Both the position numbers and the translations under genes were made by a program. Shown one piece after another: positions 11,291 to 23,689 of a DNA stretch of 64,000 nucleotides. The stretch comes from Ceratotherium simum simum. Its lineage: Eukaryota > Chordata > Mammalia > Perissodactyla > Rhinocerotidae. The notes below the pieces were generated by a model. The model saw only the letters and a list, made by a program, of their open reading frames with translations, searched no databases and was not told the DNA's origin. Numbering within the stretch: the stretch's first letter is position 1; each line of letters begins with the position of its first letter. The DNA is taken from assembly GCF_000283155.1 (NCBI RefSeq), contig NW_004454267.1, positions 1,661,956-1,725,955 on the forward strand. The letters are read 5' to 3'.

Positions 11291-11499
11291 GTATAAATGA
11301 GAATTAAACTAAATTAAACCAAATGGATAAGCTCAACTTTCCCTCTGTGTGTACGTCTGAAAACAGATGTTTTTCCCCCACCCTTCTACACTCTCCTGGG
11401 TTTGTCCAAAGGATGGCAATGACCTATAGTAATAATTTATCCAGTTTCACCAGACAGATGTCCCTAATGCACCAACATTAACATATCAGAAGTTGGAGC

Positions 11500-11725
11500 A
11501 GTTAAATAATGCAGACCTGAGACCAGAGACATGTAGGTTCGAGTCCCAGTTCTACCACTTGGGAACTGTGTGGCCTCGGGCAGGTCATTTCAGCTCTCTG
11601 AAGCTCAGTTTCCTCATCTTTAAAACCGGGGATGATAATAGTATTTACTTCATGGGGTTGCTATGAGGATTAAATACGAGGGCATTAACTGTTGCTTGCA
11701 ACTGAGCAATCCCGGCTAGTACAGA
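11500..11725 (+). repeat. MIR SINE
   Basis: GGTTCGAGTCCCAGTTCTAC, CACTTGGGAACTGTGTGGCC, GCTCAGTTTCCTCATC and GGGGTTGCTATGAGGATTAA make this a near-complete MIR. Confidence 0.85.
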
Positions 11726-12640
11726 AACTGGTATCGGAAATGGGGTAATCAACAGTGGGCAGGGGAAAGCAACAGAGATCTACAACAGGTTGGGCAGCCT
11801 GGCCCACAGAATACCTGAATGTTAACTATCATTGTTGTTATTATTATTACTTCTCCAGGACTAGAGTCTATATTCTGCTGCGGGTAGCATACAACAAGGA
11901 TCTCCGTCTCCCAGAACTTCAGGGTCGGGTCAGCTCAGATGTCAGCCCTGGGGCGGGACTGAGCTCGAAGGATGGCTAACTGTCACCCACCACCTTGGGC
12001 AGTCTGCCAGCTGTACTAGCCTGTCTGTCCTGGAAGAAGGTCAAAATGCACTGCATCACAGAAGAGAAGCCACGCACTCCTCCATGGAAAAACAAACTCC
12101 GTAGCCACCTCTGCAAACCTCAAGCAGACAGAGATTCTTGGCTCGGGAGAGAGATTCTGGAGGGTCAGGACACGCTGCACCCAGTATATTCTTTACCCAC
12201 AGATGCTGTTTGTTTATTTCAGAGGGCTGATGAGACATTAAAAAAGAAATTAGGCTGCTTAACATGACATAGATTCTGAGGCAGTAATTTGGCAGTTCTT
12301 GGAGACAGAAAATTTCTGAAATGTCTTAAAAGAGAATTTATCATACAGATCAGCGATTCTCCAACTGCATCTTGGGGCAGCCCTGGGTTCTGCTGGGCAG
12401 GTGGGGCCTCGGGACGGCTCACCTGAGGTTTCCTCAGAGAGGAGCCCCTTTCACCTCTTTTCCACACTGCAGCCTGGGGTGAAGTTTCAATTGAGAAAAA
12501 AAGCTTTAGTAGCTTAAAAATAAAAGTTCAAAAACCACTAAAGAAGATGGTCAATGCAGATTCCAATTCTTTCTTTGGGAGCAGGGCAGAATAGAGCATC
12601 TGATCAAACTGTCCGACCCTGAGCAGATACCATTTCTCAG
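11726..12640. other. Intronic sequence, nothing recognised
   Basis: No exon or confident repeat. A few hAT-like words near 12355-12400 (GATTCTCCAACTGCATCTTG) suggest a decayed MER fragment. Confidence 0.4.
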
Positions 12641-12654
12641 TATCTGCTCTCTTG

Positions 12655-12790
12655 CCTTCCGAACAATGGGAATCATAACAGGCCACGTTTCATAGAGGTG
12701 TTTTGAGGATAAAAAGAATGATGCACTTAGGTTAAGCACTTAGCATGGGTGCTTGGTATACAGTAAAGACTTCATAAGTCTTAGCTATGT
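12655..12790 (+). repeat. MIR tail fragment
   Basis: GAGGTGTTTTGAGGATAAAA and GCACTTAGCATGGGTGC match the MIR 3' half. Confidence 0.55.
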
Positions 12791-12814
12791 GACTGTTGGG
12801 GATGTGAATTAAAT

Positions 12815-12945
12815 TTCCTTTCTTCTTCTCTCCCGCCCTACTTCCTTCCCGTCCTCTTTCCTTCCTTCATCCTCTCCCTCTTTCTTTCCTATCTTGCTCT
12901 CTCTCTCCCTCCCTCCCTTCCTTCCTCCTTTTCCTTCTACAAATT
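12815..12945 (+). repeat. CT-rich low-complexity tract
   Basis: Interrupted CTTT/CTTCC/CTCTCC pyrimidine repeat. The following 12945-13400 holds nothing recognised. Confidence 0.85.
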
Positions 12946-13404
12946 TCTAAGCATTTCGTAAGTGCCAAAAACTGTGTTGAGTTCTGACTTTACACATGAA
13001 TTCAGCTTTTTCAACTGCTGGTATCACTTTGAGTTGTAGGGACTCATTTCAATGGGGGTAACTTAAGCCCTGGTTTTAGTTGACTATACATGAGCTCATG
13101 TATCTTGTTCCTTGAGTAAAGGTTGTTCACTTACAGGTCTTCCTGAGGTATTTACTAGGGGGCAATACCTTAGTCCTACTCCTCTTGTGGTCATATAGTG
13201 ACTGACACAATGTTTCTTAAAAAAATAAATTGTTTAACAAATGTCATCTGGGACTATTCCGAAGACCCGCTCACATGTAACTATGCTGGAAAGATGCTGG
13301 TACACGTTCACTGATCACTGAATTACTTCCAGTTCTCGGTCCTTGAATAGTTAAATGGTTTGGATTGTGAAAGAGGACTGTACTGTAAATTGTAAAACAG
13401 GATG

Positions 13405-13560
13405 TGTGCTAGACGAGGGCAGGGTTCACGTCTATTTTATTCACTTCACTATATCCCCATTCATTCATTCATTCAGCAAATATTTGTTACCCGGTGAATG
13501 TACTAAATGTCACTAATGGTAAATTTTATGTTATATGTATTTCATCACAATAAAAAAATA
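13405..13560 (+). repeat. L2 tail plus LINE 3' end
   Basis: CATTCATTCATTCAGCAAAT (13465-13485) is followed by GGTAAATTTTATGTTATATG and CATCACAATAAAAAAATACC, an L1-type 3' terminus. Confidence 0.5.
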
Positions 13561-13737
13561 CCAGTGGAACTCCAAAACTTCAAACTGAAAAAAAAAGTCA
13601 GCATAACATAGCCACAATAATAACCATGCTTGGTAAAAACACTATGCACTTAGTCCTCACAACCACCCTAGAAGGTAGGCAGCCTTAGCTCCGTTTTAAA
13701 AGCGAGCTTCTCCAAGCTTCGGTAACTTGTCTAATAA

Positions 13738-13990
13738 CAGTGATGATGATGATAATGATGATAATAAGTGTTGAGGATTAATTCATGTGTTCAGGCACTT
13801 GATATGTATTGACTCATTCTGCCTTCCCAACAACCTCATGGGGTGGGTACTATTATCATCACCCATTTTGCAGATGAAGAGGTACAGAGAGGTTAATAAC
13901 TTGTGCTGGGCTAGACCGTCCACACGTAACCGAAGCAGGGATTTGCACCCGGGCCACCTGACCTCAGAGTCCAAGGGCTTCACCACAGAG
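13738..13990 (-). repeat. MIR SINE with GAT run
   Basis: TGATGATGATGATAATGATG precedes CATTTTGCAGATGAAGAGG, CAGAGAGGTTAATAACTTG and GCAGGGATTTGCACCCGGGC, reverse-orientation MIR. Confidence 0.8.
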
Positions 13991-14579
13991 GCGTGGTCAT
14001 GGAAACTGGAGGGAACGTGGACAGCTGAGGTCCTGCCTCCCAGCCCCCTCCTAGGGAAGATGGGACAGAGTAGACACCTGCCACACGACATCAAGGGATC
14101 AAGTGGGATTCAGACCCTCTCCCAGATGGCGTGGACGCCAGCACGTGGCCAGACAGGAGTGACATGTCAACATCCCTCGGCCTGCTGGGCTCCCAGATGG
14201 GCTCCTCTGGATCCGTGCCGGCACCTCCAGTTAAGTGAGGAAGTGGCTGAGCCAACTTCAGGATTTACAAGAACCCACCATGGCTCATTGTTCTTCTGAA
14301 ATGGACCCTCCGGCTCTTTGGAATGTTTTCCATTTTTATGGTAGAGGAATCAGAAAATGCCTCTAGCTGAAAGAAATAAGTAAAGGCAAAACCTGTCCAC
14401 TGGTCCTCAATCCAGGAACAAGCCCAGAGATGCTCTTAATAATTGTGAAAGTGCAAAACATGCACTAAAGTATCAGCGAGCCTCCCGCCACTTGGGAATA
14501 AGTGACAACAGACCCTGCAGCCACAGCACTGTTGCACAGGGTGGCCGCCGACCATCCGTCTGCTCCTTCATTCCTCACC

Positions 14580-14900
14580 TCAGTGAGGACTTCCTGAGCT
14601 CCGGCCATGTGCCAGGCACTGTCCCAGGCACCAAAGACACAACCGAAGCAAAAGAGACACCACTTCTGCACTCGTGGGACTGTCAACCTACTGGATTTGT
14701 CACTCTGGGTCACCCTTATTGTCATCATTACTGAGCACTTTCTCTGTGCCAGGCAAGGCACTTCACATGTCACAGCTCAATCCTCACAGCAAAGGCTGAG
14801 GCATGGAACGGCGATGGTTCCCATCTTACAGGTGAGAAACCCAAGGCAAGGAGAAGGTGAGCAACTTGCCCAAGGTTTTATGGCCAGTAAATAGGACGGC
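14580..14900 (-). repeat. LINE-like fragment and MIR
   Basis: CATGTGCCAGGCACTGTCCC (14607-) belongs to an ancient repeat. TTTCTCTGTGCCAGGCAAGG, CATCTTACAGGTGAGAAACC and GAGCAACTTGCCCAAGG (14730-14875) are reverse MIR. Confidence 0.65.
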
Positions 14901-15330
14901 TGGACTTGCCGACTCCCCAAATGTACACTTCTGATCCCTTTGCCCAATTTCCTGATGGCCTGAGCCCTGGCAAATTTCTGCCAAACAGAGAATAGAAAGA
15001 AGGTTTCTGGGTCCAGCTCCAGCTTACAGTGTCTCTCCAGGAAACCCAGAGGCATGGAGGCTAAGAATGCCGTGTGCTGCAGAAAGGCCCAACAGAGAGG
15101 AAAAAACAGCAAAGAAACAACTGGGGGACTCAGCCTTGTGGAAAGTAATTGCCTGCACTATGATGTACATATGCACTAGCAGGAAATTAGGTATCGTATT
15201 TCCCCTCTTCCAGCAGCCTGGTACAGGTCTCTACTTTTGTTTTCTGTCCTTTTTTCCCCACTGCCAAGCAACTTATTAGGAACTAAAGCAATCTCATCGT
15301 GGCACTTTCCAATAAAAAACTTTTCAAAGG
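14901..15330. other. Intronic sequence, nothing recognised
   Basis: No feature called. Confidence 0.4.
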
Positions 15331-15334
15331 TAAC

Positions 15335-15860
15335 CTGTTGCTTTTAGGATCAACTCAGGCTCCTTAACACGGCTCTCAGGGTCCCACACCATCTGGGCCT
15401 GCCTGCCTCTCCAGCCTTATCCTATTGGCTTAGCCCCTTACCACACCCTGTCCACATAAGCTCTCTTGACTTGCTGCACGGGCAGTGTTCCCTCATGCCT
15501 CAGGGCCTTTGCACATGCAGTCCCCTCTGCCTGGAACACTTATTTTTTCACCCAGTTAATTTTTACTCTCCTTTCGACTCTCAGCTCAAGGCACTTCTTC
15601 AGGGAAGCTTTCTCTGACTCCCTAGATAAGAAGAGGTTATATGTGTGTCAGTTTACTGTATTATATGCACATAAACTTCCCTCCTAACAATGTCATGCAG
15701 ATGTAATTATTTAATGGCCTAATCTGTGAGGGCAGAGATATTAACAATCCTATTGGTGGCTGTAACCCCAGATCCTAGCAAATGTCTGGCACATAGTAGG
15801 TTTCCAATAAGTGTGTGTTGACTGACTGACTGACTGTATGAATGAATCAATCAATCAATA
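15335..15860 (+). repeat. L2 LINE, long 3' fragment
   Basis: About 500 bp of nearly collinear L2: CTCTCAGGGTCCCACACCAT, CCTCAGGGCCTTTGCACATG, CTCTGCCTGGAACACTTA, CTGTGAGGGCAGAGATATT, GTCTGGCACATAGTAGG and a TGACTGACTGACTG / AATCAATCAATCAAT tail. Confidence 0.88.
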
Positions 15861-16545
15861 GTGAGGTCCTACAGCTGATATTTCATTAGAATGCATTTCA
15901 TAGTTGTTACTTTGGTTAAAAATTTCTCTCTCTCTTCCCAAATCGACATTGCAGCCTGTGGCAGACTCTTGAGACCAGTTACAGGAGGGGAGCTCAGACA
16001 CATCTAGACAGAAAGATGGTGGGGAACCAGACACACAGGATCAACCAGATTTACAGAAAGCACAACAGGAACACGTGTCTGGTCACCCTGGGAAATCTTT
16101 GAGAATTAGCCGGCTTTAAGGCATTAGTCAGCAACTTGCCTGGTCAGCCAAGGAAAGATCAACGAGTCTTGTGCTACGAGGGGGAGCAGGAAGCTGGGTA
16201 AGTGCTGAAATCAATGAGTCTTGGGACTCAACGTCATTAACCTTTCTGATTCAGATTGAGAAGGTGGCACAGGGTGAATTACAGTGCTAATGAGCACCAG
16301 GTATTTCTGACGGGTTTGTGCAGAGAAGACTGGGGGGTAGGAACATACAGTCTGCTCTGGCTGACACATACCACAGCGGGTTGGATGGGCCTCCTGTCAT
16401 GGAGGATCCGCTGTGAATGAACTGCCTGTCTCCTCTTGGCTGGCCCTGGTCAGGCAACACTGATGGGTGAGCCATACATCACGTGCTGCTTTCCAGCTCA
16501 AGTTCAGGACTGGTAAGCCATGTAGGCTGGGGAAAATAAAGTAAA
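15861..16545. other. Intronic sequence, nothing recognised
   Basis: No exon or confident repeat. Confidence 0.4.
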
Positions 16546-16556
16546 AGGAGACTGTT

Positions 16557-16751
16557 TTCTTTTTTTTTTTTTGCTGAGGAAGATTGGCCCTGGGCTAACA
16601 TCTGTTGCCAATCTTCCTCTACTTTATACGTGGGACGCCTGCCACAGCACGGCTTGATGAGCGGTGTATAGGTCTGCACCTGGGATCCCACCATGCGAAC
16701 CCTGGGCTGCCGAAGAGGAGTGCACAAATTTAACCACTACGCCACCAGGCT
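16557..16751 (-). mobile_element. ERE SINE copy 4
   Basis: Poly-T, GCTGAGGAAGATTGGCCCTG, TACTTTATACGTGGGACGCC and CCACTACGCCACCAGGC. An exact 11-bp target duplication AGGAGACTGTT is at 16546-16556 and 16752-16762. A (TC)n run follows at about 16855-16880. Confidence 0.9.
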
Positions 16752-17086
16752 AGGAGACTGTTGTTTTATGTCAAGTTCAGATACCCTGGGCCGGGTGGGA
16801 GTCCGGGCCAAGGGCCAAGGGAGGTTGACCAGAAGGCCCTGGGCATCTCTCCCACTCTCTCTCTCTCTCTCTCTCTCTGTCCAGGGTCCTGAAATCTGAA
16901 GCACTGGGGGTGATCAAAAGCTGGCACCTGAGTTGACAGAATCATCTGAGATAATGCAGGAAAGGCTATGCATGGGAAGATGGGTGAGTGGGTTGGGAAT
17001 TAAATCTGCAAGGGCTGAGACGCGTGTGTGCTGGGCAAGGCCATTATCTGAACTGTGGGAGATCTAGCAGAATGGTCTAGAGCAAG

Positions 17087-17290
17087 GGTCTGCAAACTAT
17101 GGCCCACCACTTGTTTTTGTGAATAAAGTTTTATTGGAACACAGCCATGCCCATTCGTGTACATACTGTGTACGGCTGCCTTATCGCTACAGTGGTAGAA
17201 TTGCATCATTGTGACAGAGACCATCCTGCCTGCAAAATCTAAAATATTTACTATCTGGCCCTTCATAAGAAAGTTTGCTGACCTTGATCC
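17087..17290. mobile_element. hAT-type MER DNA transposon relic (type A)
   Basis: Nearly full length: starts CAAGGGTCTGCAAACTATGG, contains AATAAAGTTTTATTGGAACA and CACAGCCATGCCCATTCG, ends AGAAAGTTTGCTGACCTTG. The ends form an imperfect inverted repeat. Family name not certain. Confidence 0.8.
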
Positions 17291-17319
17291 GTTATTATGT
17301 TTCTCTCTTTTTGGTCATT

Positions 17320-17575
17320 AATACACCTTCCTTACAACCTTTTGCCACCTCCACCTTAAAGCATCCTCCTGGGTCACTCTCCTTCCGTGCCATACTTTTT
17401 CTTGGACACATTTCCACCTGATGTATTACCCCTTCACTTACCTATTGTCTTTTTCCCTCACCAGCATGGGGGTGTCACAACAGTTAATATGCTTCCTTTA
17501 CTGCTGTGTCCCAGCACCCAGAGAAGTGCTGGCATATATTAGGCACTTAATAAATACTTGTTGATGATTGAAAAG
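17320..17575 (+). repeat. L2 LINE 3' end
   Basis: GTCCCAGCACCCAGAGAAGT, GCATATATTAGGCACTTAAT and AAATACTTGTTGATGATTG are L2 tail sequence. Confidence 0.65.
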
Positions 17576-17654
17576 CCACTCACTGCTTGTATTTTTGCTT
17601 TGTTAATGTTTTCTTATTTGGATTAGCTTTTTTTTTTTAATAAATCTTTTTTTT

Positions 17655-17907
17655 TTTTTTGCAGGGGAAGATTCACCCTAAGCTAACATCTGTTGCCAAT
17701 CTTCCTCCTGTTCTCTTCCTTCTCCCACCCCGCAAAGCCTCAGTGCATAGCTGTGTATAGTAGCAAATTCTTCTAGTTCTTGTATGTGAGCCGCCGCCAC
17801 AGCATGGCTACTGACAGACAGGGGTGTAGTTCCATGCCTGGGAACCGAACCCGGGATGCCAAAGCGGAGCGCGCTGAACTTGAACTGCTAGGCCATCAGG
17901 GCTGGTT
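17655..17907 (-). mobile_element. ERE SINE copy 5 (diverged)
   Basis: GGGGAAGATTCACCCTAAGC, CAATCTTCCTCCTGTTCTC, CCTCAGTGCATAGCTGTGTA, GCCGCCGCCACAGCATGG and CATCAGGGCTGG end. It lacks the duplicated left unit and has many changes, so it is an older copy. Confidence 0.85.
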
Positions 17908-18094
17908 CTTGGATCAGCCATATTTTTAAAGAAAACTTCAGCTTCAGAAATCTGGGGTATGTTAGTTTTTCCTTCTCAGTGTTAATAGAGATAAATATTG
18001 ACATTTCCCAAAACTTGCCTGCATACCACTTTACATCACCTTGCACACTGCGAGTGGTTTGTGGATCAGACTTGGGAAGCCTTGGCTTGTGCTT

Positions 18095-18290
18095 AAGGAC
18101 ACGGTTGGGTTTAAGTGTGAGCTCCACCTCTCAGTAGGTGAGCGACCTTGGGCAAGTTCGTCGTGTCCTTTCTCTCTCAAATGAGGATGATGAAGGTCCC
18201 ATCTCACCACGTGGCTGAGAGATTAAATGAGACCACGGAAGCACTTAGCACAGCACCCAGCACACACTCGGGGCTGGATGAATAGAGGCA
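18095..18290 (+). repeat. MIR SINE
   Basis: GTGAGCGACCTTGGGCAAGT, GCTGAGAGATTAAATGAG and AAGCACTTAGCACAGCACCC match MIR. Confidence 0.75.
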
Positions 18291-19570
18291 GAGACACTCA
18301 GGCACTCAATTCATGACACAGCAGCGCCTCTTGGTACTGCAGCCATGGCTCTCAAGGAAGCCCATCTCAGACATCGCCTGGATGCTGAATGGTTCCACCG
18401 CATCCTGCATCCCAGCAAAACAATTTGGATTCATGAGACTATTTAGCTGTAGGTGTCCAGAGAATGCATTGTTTAAAGTAACTTGTTTGAAACTTCCCCA
18501 GGGCTGCAAACTTTTAAACAAAGATTGACTTTGTAGTCAAAAATTGCTTGGCCTTAAACCAAATTCCAGCATCCCGAAGAGCACAATCATGTTGAGAAAG
18601 GGGTGGCAATGTCTGTGCCCCTGGCTGGGTTGGCCAAGTAATGTTGACTGATGGACATAATTAAATTGCACCAAGGAGAATCCTTTTCTGGAGGAGGAAA
18701 GGGCACAGGAGACAGGCGGGGGCTCTCAGGGGCACAATTTCCATTGCTCCTGCACAAGGAAACAAAACACTGATGTGGGATTCCACTTCGCCCCTCACCC
18801 TGGGAGAACAGGCCGGCACCACCAAATGGCCTCCTTTTACCCATCCTCCATTTTCCAATTAAGCAGTATTATGGGCACTGGGCCAGGGCCAGAATCCGGG
18901 TTCCAGATGCTCCATCTGGACTGGGTGGGGCTGCTTCGCTCCAGATGGGCGGGGGGAGTCGGGGACCTCTGCTCTCTGCCGTGGCTTCTATTCCGTGACT
19001 ATCCCCCAGGGTGCTGACTTGTCCAGATGTCCAAGCCACTGTCTGACACTGCCTGGGGGCCTATAGTGGCCACTAGGTTGGTCAGAGGGAGACTACTTGA
19101 GCCTAGGGGTGGGGTTAGGGGTGAGGTTGGTGAGATCTATGGGCAGAACTTTGGAGGAAGTCTCGAACTTGGAACCAGGGAGATTACAGCTGCACTGATT
19201 CGAGGATAAGTGGACTGGAGAAGGACAGTGTTATGTCAGCCCATCGCGGTCAAGATGGCTGACAAACACTAAGGCTGTCTTCAAACAGCCTTGCAGCAGG
19301 AAGGGGAGATGGGGCCGGAGTGGCTCAACGACAGATGCATTCAAACTTGGCTCAACTCAAGGTACCGCCTTCGTGACTCGCATCACAACGGGATTTCCTC
19401 AAAGGTGTGTGCGCACTCTCTCGATCTGCATTTCCATATTAGTACAAGGGTACAGAGATATAAGATACGGAGAGAAGGAAGAAGGGGAGAATAAAGAAAG
19501 TAGCCACAGAAAAGGCCAGGCCATGTTCTTCTCTAGCATCAATAACTGTCTAGGATTTTCAGTTATCATA
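18291..19570. other. Intronic sequence, nothing recognised
   Basis: About 1.3 kb with no confident repeat, exon or CpG cluster. 18440-18680 is AT-rich and may contain conserved noncoding sequence, but I cannot show that. Confidence 0.4.
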
Positions 19571-19574
19571 ATAA

Positions 19575-19725
19575 TAACCTTAAGAGAACCATTTCCTGAG
19601 CGCTTATAATAAATGCCCAAGTCTGGATTAGGTCCTGTGTCTCAGTATCTCTCATCTTTACAATGACCCCATAAGGAAAACACTGTGGGGAGGGGACTCC
19701 GGCTCTGCTTCCCATATCAAGCCCC
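19575..19725 (-). repeat. MIR-like fragment
   Basis: CCATTTCCTGAGCGCTTATA and CATCTTTACAATGACCCCAT fit reverse MIR. Confidence 0.45.
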
Positions 19726-20194
19726 CCTCTGCCCATCTCCTTTGTAGGTTTACCCCAGGGGAGAAGGGACTCATGGCCTGATTACTCAGCGCTGGAGAGA
19801 CTGCTTGGGCATGGTTATTAGTGGGCTTGGTTACCATATGGTGAAAGCCCCCACTTGGACTCTATTACTTTTTCTCATGTTTCTTGCCTCAAACCTGGGC
19901 TGCGCCTGACCCTTGCGGCCACTACCAGCCACACTATTCCCTTCTGTTTCTTCCGTTCATGCAGCTGGGTGGATGCAGTAAGCCGTCTCCCTGGCAGGCT
20001 CAGCCATCTCTCTCTTCTCTATACCCATCGGCACAGCAGAGCATCCTGGTCCCAACATTTAGATGGTGGGAAGGATGAACATGAGGTCACACGTAGTCGG
20101 GCCTGAGTCATCGTGTTCTAACCCGGCTGTTTATCAGATAACTTGCAGAGATGGACGTAAGGCAGAGCTTGGACTGCCATTTGGCTACTGTTCC

Positions 20195-20345
20195 CTGTGT
20201 GGCACCCTGACAGGTAACATTATCATCTCCCTCTCACAGGTGAGAAAACCGAGACTCAGGAAGGCTGGATTCACCTGTCTTGAGATCATATAGCTGGTAG
20301 GGGATGAAGACAGGATTCAAATTCGGATCAGGCTGACACCACGTG
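20195..20345 (-). repeat. MIR SINE
   Basis: CATCTCCCTCTCACAGGTGA, GAAAACCGAGACTCAGGAAG and CAGGATTCAAATTCGGATC are reverse MIR. 19726-20194 and 20346-20850 hold nothing called. Confidence 0.7.
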
Positions 20346-20854
20346 GCCTCTCAAGTGCCCTCGTGGAGTGAGGGATGGTGCAGAAAACACCACCATCGTC
20401 TTGGTTTTGCTGTGGAACAACTGTGCACGTTTGGGGGGATGGCAGCCATTCCTTCCTAATTATGCTTGCTTGAGGCTAACGTCTAAATGAGTGAGAATTC
20501 CATCGGGCACCACAGTTAGGCAGGTGGGGCAGAGCTCTGGAGAGTCTGAGATCAGGAAGAACAGGATTTAAAGGAATCCAAAAGCCAGGGCTGTCCCAGC
20601 TAATGCAGGACAGCTGGTTCCTCGGTCCAGGCTTGGAGTAAACACAATTGGTAAAGCCCCGACCTTCCATCCGCCGGGGAGAGAGAGACCGAGCCCATCT
20701 GGAGATGGAACACGCTGGCCACGATGGCCATGTGCTGGGGTTTGTGCTCTTGTGTGACCGGCTTCTGACCTGGGGGGTCAAGAGCTCATACAACACGCTG
20801 GCCAACCTCGCAGTGAGGCAGCTGGGCAGAGGAGAAAGCTCGCCGCACACGGGA

Positions 20855-21015
20855 GTCAGCTGAGCCTGCGGTCAAATCCCGGCTTGGCCCTGCCAAGCTG
20901 TGTGACCTTGGGCAAGTCACTTGAACTCACTGAGTCTCAGCGCCCTTCTCGACACCACCCCCGGGGACGCTGTGAGGACTAAAGCAGGGAGTGACGGCAG
21001 CTTGGCAGCTGGCCG
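20855..21015 (+). repeat. MIR SINE
   Basis: GTCAAATCCCGGCTTGGCCC, CTGTGTGACCTTGGGCAAGT and GCTGTGAGGACTAAAGC. Confidence 0.75.
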
Positions 21016-21204
21016 AACGCTGGCGACTCTGGACTCAGGTTCTGATGTGTGCTGCTTCTCTCTTCATTATTGGACATTTCTGCCTCCTGGATTCTCACTC
21101 AGATGGAGAGAACAAAGATTTAAACGAGGAAGAATAAGTGGGAGAACTTCGGTCCAGAACTCCCCAGGAGGTGCAATATGACCTGTTGGTGAAGAACCCA
21201 GGTC

Positions 21205-21460
21205 TTCTTTTTGTTTCTCAATGATGAGTTTGAATCCCAGGTTTGAATGGGTTTGAATCCCGGCTCTGGTCCCCACCAGTTGTGAGGCATAGGACAAATT
21301 CCTTAATGCCTCTCAGCTTCAGTTTCCCCATCTGTAAAACGGGATGAAGCGACAGGATCTACTTTCTGGGGTTATTGTGACTTTAGATAACGCATGGAAA
21401 TCATTTGGCCCAGGAGCCCACGCATGCTAAGTACTCACGAAATGCTGGCTAACATTAGCT
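21205..21460 (+). repeat. MIR SINE
   Basis: GGTTTGAATCCCGGCTCTGG, CAGCTTCAGTTTCCCCATCT, GTAAAACGGGATGAAGCG and TGCTAAGTACTCACGAAATG. The phrase GGTTTGAATCCC occurs twice with slight change near 21228-21260, a small internal duplication. Confidence 0.8.
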
Positions 21461-22195
21461 ACTGGAGTCGGGCAGATCTTGGAGGGCTTCCCCAGGCATC
21501 TACTTGGAGAGTCCACTACTGACCACTCTCCACGCTGAGCAGTGACTCAGAGTGGCAGCAAGAGGAAGAAGGAAATTAATAATAATAATAATAAAATCTA
21601 CAGAGTTTCCATCTCTCTACCCAATGACTGGACCTTATCCCTGTCGCTTGGGCCTGTGCTCATCCAAGTCTCTGCTATCATCAATAAAAAGGGGTAGAAA
21701 CACCCCTCCCTTATCCCACTTAATCTTCTAAGACATGCTGTTCCTCCAGATTGCCCTTGAGAATAATCTCCACCTGCGGTTAGATGTGAGGGGGGGAGGC
21801 AGGGGAAAAACAAGACTCTACAGTGTGGATCACCCACATTGTGGACCACCCTGGGCTCACATCCAAATTCCCAGGATGCACTTGGATGCACGTGGAGCAT
21901 CCTGCACACCATCCTTACTCTTGGCCACATAAATGAAGGCTTTGCTTGGCCAAGAAGCAAACATCCTCAGTGCACTGAGCAGGAAGATGCTTAGGGTTGG
22001 AAATGTCCCATCCACAGACACAGAGACAGCTGCTGCCAAGAGGAAGAACTCTGAGGGATGGAGAAGTTAGGAAGAAAATACCTTGCACAATCCATGCATG
22101 GTCTGTCTGGTATCTGGTGAGACCATCAAATTGGCAGAGGATGGAGACCACATTTGTTTCTGAACTGGTAGCATCCACCCTCTCTTATGTTGTTA
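21461..22195. other. Intronic sequence with (AAT)n
   Basis: An AATAATAATAATAATAA run is at about 21577-21594. Otherwise nothing recognised. Confidence 0.45.
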
Positions 22196-22199
22196 ACAG

Positions 22200-22570
22200 C
22201 AGTGTCATTCTCTCTAGTGGAAGAATTTCTGCCCCACGACACAAACGTGAGGTCCACGAGGGCAGGAGTTTTTAATCGGTTTTGCTCATTCTTCTATCTT
22301 GAGTATCTAGAACTGTGTGCTCAATATGCTACTTGTTTACATTTACATTAAAATCAAATCGCACTTACAATTTAGACTCTCAGCCCCACAGAGCACATTT
22401 CAAGCTCTCAACAGCCACACGTGGCTAGTGTCGACGGCACTGGATGGCACAGATATAGAACATTTCCATCACCACAGTAGGTTCTATTGGACAGAGCTGG
22501 TCTACAACACTGCCTGGCATCTAGCAGGATCTCAATAAGCATGTGTTGGATGAATGAATGAATGAATGAC
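22200..22570 (+). repeat. L2 3' end interrupted by a hAT-type MER relic
   Basis: L2 pieces: GTGAGGTCCACGAGGGCAGG and GAGTATCTAGAACTGTG (to about 22318), resuming CACTGCCTGGCATCTAGCAG with a GATGAATGAATGAATGAATG tail (22508-22568). Between them, about 22335-22505, is an interspersed element with CAACAGCCACACGTGGCTAG, TAGAACATTTCCATCACCAC and GTTCTATTGGACAGAGCTG. Confidence 0.7.
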
Positions 22571-23515
22571 CAGAGTGCTTTACTCTGCTGGCCAAAGAAT
22601 GGACATACGTCTCAAGATAAAGCCGTCTAACTCTTTTCCCCAGGACTCTGAATTTTTTTTTCATTTGTGAAAGAATAGGAGAACAAACAAAATAGCCAGC
22701 AAACATACAATATGGCTGGAATGTATTTAAGCCAAATGGCAGCATCCCTTGGGTGAAACAGTCACCTCCTTCTTGCCTTTTGTTCCGCCACCTTCTGCAC
22801 TGATAATGTGAATCCTGCCATCCTTCCAGGGACGTCCTTCCTTATCTATGTTAGCCAAGACGGTGTTCTAAACTGATATGACCATTCTTGGCTTCCTGAG
22901 GAGCCTCGATGCTTTTCATCGAAGTCCCATGAGCACTCCAAGAACACCAGCCTCGCTCTGTTCGTCCAGGCGATGCTCCGGGTCAGTCCTTGCCTCCAGA
23001 AAGCCCGAAGAGCTGTCCAACCTAAAATATAGCTCAGGAGACCCAGAACCACCGACAAGAGGAAAGCAAACTGCGTTTCTGCAAAGGCAGGAGTGCGCTC
23101 CATCAGGCTCAAAAATAACAGGGCTGAGGAAATGATTATTTTCCTACTAGATGCAAACAAAACTGTTAACGGCATAATTACCACTGTGTTTTTCCAGTTC
23201 CCTTGTGACCATCGGCCTGAGCAGATACACCCTTTCGGACTCTCACATTATCTGGGTGGAGCTTTCCTTGGACGGTGTCACACAAGGGGTTTTGGGGTCT
23301 CAGGAAAGAGGCTGTGCATCTCTGAGCATCCAAAGAATAAAAGTGATTGGATGCTGAGAAAGTGGCCAACACGGGAGATGGTCACACCCAAAGATCTGAG
23401 TGCTGAGCCCCCAAATACGACTTCCCACGAAGTACTAAGGCAAACATATTTTCCATCATAGCATCTACTTGCCATTTTTTATTACTGTTAATTAAGTGAC
23501 GAATGTCTATGTCTC
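22571..23515. other. Intronic sequence, repeat-poor
   Basis: No exon or confident repeat over about 0.9 kb. 23100-23190 is AT-rich and might be conserved noncoding sequence. Confidence 0.4.
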
Positions 23516-23519
23516 TCCC

Positions 23520-23630
23520 AGACTAGTGGCTTTCAACCCTCACTATCCAATCACCTGGGGAGCTTTAAAAAATGTATAGATTCTTGCCTCCCACAGGAAT
23601 TTATATTTAACTGGTCTGGAGTGGTTCCCT
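23520..23630. mobile_element. MER5A-like hAT relic, partial
   Basis: GTGGCTTTCAACCCTCACTA, CAATCACCTGGGGAGCTTTA and ACTGGTCTGGAGTGG are the left half of a MER5A-type element. Confidence 0.65.
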
Positions 23631-23689
23631 GCTGGAGACCAAGGACAGCACCGCCCCTTCCCACAGGGCAGCTGCAAGGGGTGATGGGA

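Noticed and set aside
20648..20863. 71-codon plus-strand frame
   Set aside because: No splice or domain support, minus-strand frame equally long, adjacent to a MIR.
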